Of a stretch of DNA of 6,047 nt, positions 1 through 5,416 are shown piece by piece (positions within the stretch are counted from its first letter, which is position 1; the number at the start of each line of letters is the position of its first letter). The notes beneath the pieces were generated by a model that was not told the origin of the DNA, did not search any database, and saw nothing but the letters and a program-made list of their open reading frames with translations. Made by a program: the position numbers and the translations under genes. The DNA comes from Methanomicrobiaceae archaeon (lineage in GTDB: Archaea > Halobacteriota > Methanomicrobia > Methanomicrobiales > Methanomicrobiaceae): NCBI GenBank assembly GCA_030628325.1, contig DAOVRB010000076.1:1-6047 (forward strand), read 5' to 3'.

Positions 1-1
1 G

Positions 2-397
2 GTATCGGGAATTGAACAGACAGAAAGGGATGTGCAGGGGAAAAACACTGAGGTTGTTAAGATAGACCACGTTGAATTAGGAGAAGTTGTAACGAGTTTT
101 GTCCTTTGCCCGCCTACAACACTCCAGGTTCTTTTTAATTATCTTAAGGATGCAACAAAAAGTCAGGAAATTGATACAGGTGCTATTGATCCAGTATCTG
201 CGCAGGTTGCCATGCTTGTATATAGCGGTATGGATTCCCATGCCATTGAAAACATGGTCAGTCTTTCTCATGAGGAACTTGAAAGCCTGTATGACAAATT
301 AATTGAGATGAATATTGCTGAAGTTGCTATGACAAGACGTGAAGTGAAATTAACAACCAAAGGAGTCCGTTTTGTCAGTAATGCTACAAGAATATAA
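2..397 (+). CDS. CheF-like archaeal taxis protein, C-terminal part (5' end outside window)
   Basis: The frame is open from base 2 to the TAA at 395-397, giving 131 residues with no stop before the left edge. I therefore read this as the end of a longer gene; the GTG at 32 is an internal codon rather than a convincing start. The visible part begins with a probable beta-strand segment (TEVVKIDHVELGEVVTSFVL). It then has a helical stretch, and after about residue 65 what looks like a winged-helix fold: helices around AQVAMLVYSGM, HAIENMVSL and EELESLYDKLIEMNI, then a two-stranded wing (AMTRREVKLTTKGVRFV). This order resembles the C-terminal half of CheF (DUF439), the archaeal adaptor that links CheY to the archaellum motor. 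The family call comes from remembered sequence pattern, not a search. Another winged-helix regulator remains possible. It is probably transcribed separately from the uvr genes, given the 621-bp gap. Confidence 0.55.
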   Translation, partial: VSGIEQTERDVQGKNTEVVKIDHVELGEVVTSFVLCPPTTLQVLFNYLKDATKSQEIDTGAIDPVSAQVAMLVYSGMDSHAIENMVSLSHEELESLYDKLIEMNIAEVAMTRREVKLTTKGVRFVSNATRI

Positions 398-417
398 AAT
401 GTGCAGATTTATCTTTT

Positions 418-428
418 AGTATATAAAC
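418..428. promoter_or_regulatory. TATA-box-like element (TATATAAA), direction unclear
   Basis: The 8-mer TATATAAA at 420-427 is close to an archaeal TATA box. Read on the minus strand it is TTTATATA, the classical archaeal consensus, but that would point back into the end of the CheF-like gene. On the plus strand it would start a transcript near 445-452 that runs into the gene-free, hairpin-rich stretch. I see no clear purine-AA BRE next to it on either strand. It lies only about 20 bp after the stop codon in very AT-rich DNA, so a chance match is quite possible. Confidence 0.2.
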
Positions 429-555
429 AAATATGTATATGTCTAAACAGATCCGCTACTCCCTCCTATACCAACTTAACGCCACCTTAATGGACTTCAA
501 TTTTCCACTGAAATCTGTATTCAACCCAACTTTGCTAGTCAAAAGAAATAAGAGT

Positions 556-604
556 GTTCTTAGTCAAGTTTTGATTTGATTAAAATGCAAACAACACTAA
601 GAAC
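556..604. repeat. Inverted repeat / long hairpin with 9-bp outer arms
   Basis: GTTCTTAGT at 556-564 is the exact reverse complement of ACTAAGAAC at 596-604. Inside it, TTTTGAT at 569-575 can pair with ATTAAAA at 579-585 (one G-U pair if transcribed), closing a 3-base loop, so the whole 49-bp block can fold as a two-part hairpin with an asymmetric internal loop. The outer arms resemble short terminal inverted repeats of a mobile element end. The block is far too short to be an element itself and I see no flanking target duplication. Confidence 0.5.
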
Positions 605-692
605 ATATGAAATTGTTCCGAACCAAAATATATCCTTTCTGTCAATGCCGACTTAAAAATAACCAATGAAAATCGTTTTTTGCGATTCACAC

Positions 693-712
693 CACCCTTC
701 AGAGGAAGGGTG
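693..712. other. Perfect 8-bp hairpin in repeat copy 1
   Basis: CACCCTTC at 693-700 pairs fully with GAAGGGTG at 705-712 around the 4-base loop AGAG. After one C/T mismatch the stem can continue three more pairs (689-691 with 714-716). In copy 2 the left arm is identical (752-759) but the right arm has become GAACGTCG (764-771), leaving only part of the stem. No T-run directly follows, only GTTTTA nearby, so a terminator role is weak. Confidence 0.6.
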
Positions 713-720
713 TTGTTTTA

Positions 721-742
721 GAAAGTTTCTTTGGAAACTTTC
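721..742. other. Perfect 9-bp hairpin at the end of repeat copy 1
   Basis: GAAAGTTTC at 721-729 is the exact reverse complement of GAAACTTTC at 734-742, with a 4-base TTTG loop. The corresponding block in copy 2 (781-800) keeps only about six pairs, with a mismatch and a G-U pair. The hairpin spans the junction between the two repeat copies. Confidence 0.6.
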
Positions 743-794
743 GATTCACACCACCCTTCAGAGGAACGTCGTTGTTTTATAAAGTTTGCTATGG

Positions 795-903
795 AAATTT
801 GTAATCTGGGCTAAATGCCCGCATTATTACGTAAATTTGCAATATGGGTTAGATACTTGGTTCTTTTGCGGGCAGAAAATACACAAATTTTCATGGTTTA
901 GAT
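795..903 (+). repeat. Three imperfect direct repeats of about 20 bp
   Basis: The copies are at 795-816, 833-854 and 885-903. Copies 1 and 2 are 22 bp and match at 18 positions, following AAATTTG(T/C)AAT then TGGG then TA(A/G)AT. Copy 3 is 19 bp and fits copy 2 at 17 positions if three bases (ATA) are missing. Spacing between starts is 38 and 52 bp. In addition, 795-805 (AAATTTGTAAT) can pair with 826-838 (ATTAC, GT, AAATTT) with a two-base bulge, so the first copy also takes part in a hairpin. Repeated sites ahead of an operon could be binding sites for a regulator, but AT-rich chance similarity is not excluded. Confidence 0.4.
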
Positions 904-933
904 GAGTGACCAGAGGTCTCATGAGATTTTTTT
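902..933 (+). terminator. Hairpin plus T7 tract, terminator-like
   Basis: ATGAG (902-906) pairs with CTCAT (918-922) and ACC (909-911) with GGT (915-917), with a two-base bulge (TG) and a 3-base loop. Four bases after the stem (GAGA) comes a run of seven T at 927-933. Archaeal RNA polymerase terminates at T-runs, with or without a hairpin. The closest upstream gene on this strand ends more than 500 bp away, so if real it would end either a very long 3' extension of that transcript or a separate noncoding transcript. The T-run followed by AAAAAA could instead act as an AT-rich promoter element. Confidence 0.35.
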
Positions 934-975
934 AAAAAACTTTCATTTCCATTACTTCTAAAAATGATGCTCGTA

Positions 976-1004
976 ACTATAATTATCCCTCCAGACAAAT
1001 ATAT
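976..1004 (+). promoter_or_regulatory. Candidate uvrA promoter zone (TATA-like elements)
   Basis: Two AT-rich elements precede uvrA: CTATAATTAT around 977-986 and AAATATAT at 997-1004. With the usual 24-27 bp from TATA box to start site, the first would give a transcript with a leader of roughly 5-12 bases before the ATG at 1019. That suits the absence of any Shine-Dalgarno sequence there and would make the mRNA nearly leaderless. The second is too close to the ATG to be its main promoter. Neither has a good BRE, so the exact box is uncertain. Confidence 0.3.
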
Positions 1005-1018
1005 GAAAGTACCAGATC

Positions 1019-3823
1019 ATGAAAAATATCATAATAAAAGGTGCAAGAGAACACAACCTGAAGAATATCACTGTAGAACTTCCGCGTGACAAATTCATTG
1101 TCATTACCGGTGTTTCCGGTTCAGGGAAGTCAACGATTGCATTTGATACCCTATACGCCGAAGGGCAGAGGCGGTATGTTGAATCACTCTCCACATACGC
1201 CCGGCAATTTCTCGGGTTGATGAATAAACCTGATGTGGATTCAATCGAAGGCCTGTCACCTGCCATTTCAATTGAACAGAAGACCACATCAAAAAACCCG
1301 AGAAGTACCGTAGGAACCGTGACAGAAATATATGATTATCTGCGTCTTCTTTTTGCAAGAATTGGTGTTCCATACTGCCCTGAGCACAATATAAAGATAG
1401 AATCACAATCTCCTGAAAAAATTGCTGACACAATAGCCTCTGATTTTGCAGGGATTATTACAATACTCTCCCCGGTTGTCAGGCAGAAAAAAGGTACCTA
1501 TCAGCAGCTTCTTACAGATCTGAACACAGAGGGTTTCACCCGAGCCCGTGTTGACGGTGAAATTGTCAGAACTGATGAAGAGATTACACTTGAGCGCTAT
1601 GTTAAACATGATATTGATGTTGTAATAGACCGGTTCATCCCGGATGACCGCTCACGCCTTGTTGAGGCCTGTGAAAATGCCCTGAAAAAATCAGACGGAC
1701 TCGTAATTGCAGCAGACAAAGACGGGCATGAACATATGTATTCCGCAAATTTGTCCTGTCCTGTCTGTGGAATATCATTTGAAGAACTCCAGCCAAGAAT
1801 GTTCTCATTTAACAGTCCCTTTGGTGCCTGCAAGGAGTGCAATGGGCTTGGAATAAAAATGGAACTTGATCCTGCTCTTATTATCCCTGATAATGAGAAA
1901 TCAATCGCTGACGGTGCGGTTGCGATATACCGTAATTTCCTTGATGGTTACCGTGTCCAGTATCTTTCAGCGGTAGCACAACACTATGGTTTTGATGTTT
2001 TCACTCCAATTAAAAATCTCTCTAAAAAACAGTATAATGCCCTGATGTACGGTTCACCTGAAAAAATACAGTTTTCCATGAGGATGAAAAAGGGCGAGGC
2101 ATTTTTCTCTCATAACGGTTTCTGGGAAGGGCTTCTTCCACAGGCTGACCGCCTGTATACCCAGACCAAATCCGAATACCGGAGAAAAGAACTTGAAAAG
2201 TTCATGCGCATATCAGAGTGCCCTTCATGTCATGGAAAACGCCTGAAAGAAAAAGTGCTCGCAGTAAGAATTGCCGGGAAATCAATTATTGACGTTACCA
2301 ATTTCTCAATCTATTCCTGCCTCACTTATTTTGATGAGATTGAGCTTACAGATAAAGAACAGGAAATTGCCCGCCAAATCCTCAGGGAGATTCAATCGCG
2401 TCTGATGTTCCTTGAACAGGTCGGGCTTGGATATTTAACCCTGTCAAGGAATGCAGGCACACTCTCCGGTGGCGAAGCACAGAGGATCAGGCTTGCAACA
2501 CAGATTGGCTCAAACCTTACGGGTATACTTTATGTGCTGGATGAACCCTCAATCGGACTGCACCAGAAAGATAATCACAAACTTATTGAAACACTGCAAA
2601 AACTCCGTGACCTTGGCAACACACTCATTGTTGTTGAACATGATGAGGATACGATACGACGGGCAGACTATGTAATTGACATGGGACCTGGTGCGGGTCT
2701 GCACGGCGGTGAAATCGTAGCTGAGGGAACACCCTCTGAAATAGAAAATAATCCCGTATCCCTGACAGGAAAGTATCTGTCCGGCAAATTAAAGATAGTA
2801 ACTCCCAAAAAGAGAAGAGCTGCAGGTTCCTGTATCCGCCTGAAAGGATGTCGCCAGAACAACTTAAAAAATATTGATGCAAATATTCCTATAGGCCTTT
2901 TTACTGTTATAACAGGCGTTTCAGGAAGCGGGAAATCAACACTGATCTATGACACCCTGTACAGGGCTTTAATGCATGAGATTAACCAGTCGCGGGTTAT
3001 ACCCGGGGATTATGAAGATCTCTCCTTTGATTCGGAGATAGATAAGGTAATAGTAATTGATCAAAGCCCTATAGGAAGGACACCGCGTTCAAACCCTGCA
3101 ACATATACGAAAGTCTTTGATGAAATCAGGAAGATCTTTGCAGAGACAAAAGAGGCAAAAATGAGAGGCTATAAACCCGGGCGTTTTTCCTTTAATGTAA
3201 AAGGTGGCCGTTGCGAAGCCTGCAGTGGTGACGGTCTCATAAAAATTGAGATGAACTTCCTGCCTGATGTTTATATTGAATGTGAAGAATGTAAAGGTAA
3301 ACGCTATAATGCCGAGACTCTTGAAGTTAAATACAAGGGCAAATCAATTGCAGATGTGCTCGGTATGACTGTTGAAGAGGCACTCTGCGTCTTTGAGAAT
3401 ATCCCTAAGATCAGAAACAACCTCAATACACTTTCACGTGTCGGACTGGATTATATTAAACTGGGCCAGAGTTCAACAACTCTCTCCGGTGGTGAGGCGC
3501 AGAGAATAAAATTAACCCGCGAACTTTCAAAGAAAGCAACCGGTAAGACGATCTATCTGCTTGATGAACCGACAACCGGACTGCACTTTCATGATGTAAA
3601 TAAACTGATTAGTGTCTTAAATGATCTTGTAGGTAAAGGAAATACGGTTGTAGTTATCGAGCACAATCTTGATGTTATCAAATCAGCAGACTACATCGTA
3701 GATCTTGGCCCTGAGGGAGGGGACGGTGGCGGCAGAATTATCGCAACCGGGACACCTGAAGAAGTAGCGAAAGTAAATGAAAGTTATACAGGACAGTTTC
3801 TTGCACCACTGCTAAAAGATTAG
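1019..3823 (+). CDS. uvrA: Excinuclease ABC subunit UvrA
   Basis: UvrA is the damage-sensing ATPase of nucleotide excision repair: as a dimer it scans DNA, loads UvrB at lesions and leaves. The 934 aa match the usual length of about 940. Two ABC ATPase modules are complete. The first has Walker A G31-VSGSGKST-39, a Q-loop at Q87, signature LSGGEAQ 482-488 and Walker B D508-E509. The second has Walker A 633-641, signature LSGGEAQ 822-828 and Walker B D849-E850. Zinc-binding cysteines are C247/C250 with C271/C274 and C732/C735 with C755/C758; another CxxC pair is C401/C404. The ATG at 1019 gives the canonical N-terminus (IIIKGAREHNLKNI), and an in-frame TGA at 1004-1006 excludes an earlier start. 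There is no Shine-Dalgarno, so translation is probably leaderless or from a short leader. It is first in the uvrA-uvrC-uvrB operon and ends with TAG directly against the first uvrC ATG. Nothing looks broken. Confidence 0.98.
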   Translation: MKNIIIKGAREHNLKNITVELPRDKFIVITGVSGSGKSTIAFDTLYAEGQRRYVESLSTYARQFLGLMNKPDVDSIEGLSPAISIEQKTTSKNPRSTVGTVTEIYDYLRLLFARIGVPYCPEHNIKIESQSPEKIADTIASDFAGIITILSPVVRQKKGTYQQLLTDLNTEGFTRARVDGEIVRTDEEITLERYVKHDIDVVIDRFIPDDRSRLVEACENALKKSDGLVIAADKDGHEHMYSANLSCPVCGISFEELQPRMFSFNSPFGACKECNGLGIKMELDPALIIPDNEKSIADGAVAIYRNFLDGYRVQYLSAVAQHYGFDVFTPIKNLSKKQYNALMYGSPEKIQFSMRMKKGEAFFSHNGFWEGLLPQADRLYTQTKSEYRRKELEKFMRISECPSCHGKRLKEKVLAVRIAGKSIIDVTNFSIYSCLTYFDEIELTDKEQEIARQILREIQSRLMFLEQVGLGYLTLSRNAGTLSGGEAQRIRLATQIGSNLTGILYVLDEPSIGLHQKDNHKLIETLQKLRDLGNTLIVVEHDEDTIRRADYVIDMGPGAGLHGGEIVAEGTPSEIENNPVSLTGKYLSGKLKIVTPKKRRAAGSCIRLKGCRQNNLKNIDANIPIGLFTVITGVSGSGKSTLIYDTLYRALMHEINQSRVIPGDYEDLSFDSEIDKVIVIDQSPIGRTPRSNPATYTKVFDEIRKIFAETKEAKMRGYKPGRFSFNVKGGRCEACSGDGLIKIEMNFLPDVYIECEECKGKRYNAETLEVKYKGKSIADVLGMTVEEALCVFENIPKIRNNLNTLSRVGLDYIKLGQSSTTLSGGEAQRIKLTRELSKKATGKTIYLLDEPTTGLHFHDVNKLISVLNDLVGKGNTVVVIEHNLDVIKSADYIVDLGPEGGDGGGRIIATGTPEEVAKVNESYTGQFLAPLLKD

Positions 3824-5416
3824 ATGAGGAGTTCTCCTTCTTATGATAAGGATAATATGAATATGATTGATCTCTCTGTACTCCCGGAAGAACCAGGCTG
3901 TTACCTGTTTCATGACGTAAACGGTACCATTATTTACATAGGGAAAGCCAAAAATCTTAAAGTCCGCATCTCAGGTTATTTCAGCAGACAGGAGAGGGAT
4001 CCAAAGACTGAGGCACTTGTCCGTTCAATAGAATCTCTTGATTTTATTGTTACGGACAATGAAGTGGAGTCATTAATTCTCGAAAATACGCTGATAAAAA
4101 AACATCAGCCACATTACAATATTGATCTTAAGGACTCCAAAAATTATGCATATATTTCCATTTCTGATGAAAAATTTCCGGGAATTTGGATTGCAAGAAA
4201 AAATACAGGTCCGGGGCTCTATTACGGCCCTTTCGTCTCTGCCAGAGAGAGAGATTATATCCTCTCAGTTGTAAAAAAAACTTTTAAACTCCGGTCCTGC
4301 AGGCAACTTCCAAAACGCCCATGTCTGAGATATCATATGGGTTCGTGTATATCTCCCTGTACAGGAAATGTTAGTACAGATGAATATCACGCTCTGGTTG
4401 CAAAGGCGGATTCTGTTCTCAGGGGAAACACAGGAGAACTGATTACAACACTAAACGCAGAAATGGCGCAGAAATCTTCAGAACATAAGTATGAGGAGGC
4501 GATAGTGCTTCGCGATCAGATAACGGCAATAAAGCATCTTGATGAACGTCAGCATGTAGATCGCCAGAAATCATATGATGAAGATATCATCAATTATCTT
4601 ATTCGTGAAGGTGTTGTCTATCTCATACTATTTCATGTGTACAGAGGCACTCTTACCGATAAACAGGAATATGTTTTTGATTTCTCTGATGAAGCTGTAG
4701 AGGAGTTTATTATACAGTATTATTCAGAGAACGAACCCCCGTCCGAACTTATACTATCCAGACCTGTAAGCGGGGCAATAAGAGAATTTCTCTCTTACCA
4801 GAAAGGAAAGACGGTTCGGGTAAAAATACCCAGACGCGGGGAAAAAAAGGATCTTCTGAATCTTGTTGCAAAAAATATCGAACTTTCCTTCTTTGGCGGG
4901 GAGGCCAAAGTTGAAGAACTCAGGAAGCGTCTTCATCTTCCGGAACCACCTGTTGTTATAGAGTGTTTTGACATATCACATCTTGCAGGGACGATGATGG
5001 TCGGTTCAATGGTCCAGTTCAGATTTGGCAGGCCTGACAAACGTAATTACAGGAGATTTAAGATCAAAACAGTTGATCATGTGGATGATTTTGCTGCTAT
5101 TGCAGAGGTTGTCCGCCGCAGGTATTTGAGGCTGAAAAATAACGGGGACGAATATCCGGATTTAATTATCATTGACGGCGGCAAAGGGCAGTTGTCTGCC
5201 GCAGGAATGGAACTTGAGAAACTGGGACTTAAGATACCACTAATTTCTATTGCAAAACGTGAAGAAGAGATATATGTGCCGGGATTTTCGCATCCCCTGC
5301 CGATAAAAAAGAATGAGAAAGCGTCATTGTTTGTCCGGGAGATACGCGATGAGGCACATCGTTTTGCTATAAAGTATAACCGTCTTCTCAGAAAAAAGGA
5401 GATGAGAGATGACTGA
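3824..5416 (+). CDS. uvrC: Excinuclease ABC subunit UvrC, lacking the C-terminal HhH domain
   Basis: UvrC makes both cuts around a lesion in the UvrB-DNA complex. Residues are numbered from the longest frame (530 aa). The GIY-YIG nuclease for the 3' cut has GCY 25-27, YIG 38-40, K41, R48 and E87. Four cysteines, C159, C167, C175 and C179, match the spacing of the Fe-S ligands reported for bacterial UvrC. A UVR motif (about 204-239) would contact UvrB. The RNase H-like nuclease for the 5' cut has D383 (FDISH), D451 (IDGGKG) and H512 (RDEAHRF). The chain ends 18 residues after H512, where bacterial UvrC (about 600 aa) continues into tandem helix-hairpin-helix motifs. The first ATG (3824) abuts the uvrA stop and has no Shine-Dalgarno. 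M14 (3863) is the more natural start: AAGGA at 3848-3852 lies 10 bases ahead and homology begins at MIDLSVLPEEPGCYLF, giving 517 aa. M12 (3857) is also possible. The gene overlaps uvrB by 8 bp. Confidence 0.97.
   Translation: MRSSPSYDKDNMNMIDLSVLPEEPGCYLFHDVNGTIIYIGKAKNLKVRISGYFSRQERDPKTEALVRSIESLDFIVTDNEVESLILENTLIKKHQPHYNIDLKDSKNYAYISISDEKFPGIWIARKNTGPGLYYGPFVSARERDYILSVVKKTFKLRSCRQLPKRPCLRYHMGSCISPCTGNVSTDEYHALVAKADSVLRGNTGELITTLNAEMAQKSSEHKYEEAIVLRDQITAIKHLDERQHVDRQKSYDEDIINYLIREGVVYLILFHVYRGTLTDKQEYVFDFSDEAVEEFIIQYYSENEPPSELILSRPVSGAIREFLSYQKGKTVRVKIPRRGEKKDLLNLVAKNIELSFFGGEAKVEELRKRLHLPEPPVVIECFDISHLAGTMMVGSMVQFRFGRPDKRNYRRFKIKTVDHVDDFAAIAEVVRRRYLRLKNNGDEYPDLIIIDGGKGQLSAAGMELEKLGLKIPLISIAKREEEIYVPGFSHPLPIKKNEKASLFVREIRDEAHRFAIKYNRLLRKKEMRDD
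3848..3852 (+). promoter_or_regulatory. Likely ribosome binding site for an internal uvrC start
   Basis: AAGGA at 3848-3852 lies 4 bases before the ATG at 3857 and 10 before the ATG at 3863, while nothing similar precedes the ATG at 3824. It supports initiation at M14 (or M12) and a UvrC 11-13 residues shorter than the longest frame. Confidence 0.4.
5396..5402 (+). promoter_or_regulatory. Ribosome binding site of uvrB inside the uvrC end
   Basis: AAGGAGA at 5396-5402, within the last codons of uvrC, is complementary to the 16S 3' end and lies 6 bases before the uvrB ATG at 5409. It decides the uvrB start and points to coupled translation of uvrC and uvrB. Confidence 0.65.

Larger units (their letters stand above)
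683..800 (+). repeat. Two tandem copies of a 59-bp unit, second copy diverged
   Basis: Copy 1 is 683-741 and copy 2 is 742-800. Both begin with the same 25 bases (CGATTCACACC... to ...AGAGGAA). The remaining 34 align with about six substitutions and a pair of single-base indels. Divergence is confined to the second part of the unit. The two inter-repeat segments are related to each other, so this is a tandem duplication and not a CRISPR repeat with spacers. Copy 1 contains two perfect hairpins; in copy 2 both stems are broken or weakened by the differences. Confidence 0.75.
398..1018. other. 621-bp gene-free, AT-rich, repeat- and hairpin-rich gap
   Basis: No reading frame here looks like a real gene. 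The longest small plus-strand frame is 433-579 (48 codons from the first ATG, no Shine-Dalgarno, composition not protein-like), and the minus strand is open without a convincing start at 456-563. Instead the stretch carries a hairpin with 9-bp outer arms, a 59-bp tandem duplication with internal hairpins, three short direct repeats and a terminator-like hairpin, each listed separately. A further perfect 7-bp inverted repeat joins 817-823 (GCCCGCA) to 867-873 (TGCGGGC). I saw no tRNA, rRNA, RNase P or SRP RNA hallmarks. Likely explanations are a decayed mobile element or MITE-like sequence, or an untranslated structured RNA. Confidence 0.6.

Noticed and set aside
32..397. GTG at 32 as the start of a complete 121-aa gene
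   Set aside because: The frame is open further left to base 2, the residues before the GTG (SGIEQTERD) read as continuous protein, and there is no well-placed ribosome binding site.
456..563. Minus-strand open stretch encoding KVGLNTDFSGKLKSIKVALS
   Set aside because: The translation looks somewhat protein-like and might be the tail of a decayed transposase. It is only 35 codons, has a TTG as the only candidate start, and I cannot tie it to a family.
433..579. Small plus-strand ORF (48 codons, ATG 433 or 439)
   Set aside because: No ribosome binding site, and it overlaps the TATA-like zone where a transcript would start. It runs into the hairpin at 556-604 and its translation has no recognisable features.
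683..800. CRISPR array (25-bp identical repeat, 34-bp spacing)
   Set aside because: Only two repeat copies, and the two supposed spacers are clearly related to each other, so it is a tandem duplication. No cas gene is in the window.
958..1433. Minus-strand ORFs of about 109 codons opposite the uvrA start
   Set aside because: They lie antisense to the strongly conserved uvrA N-terminal coding region and have no coherent domain; they are shadows of uvrA.
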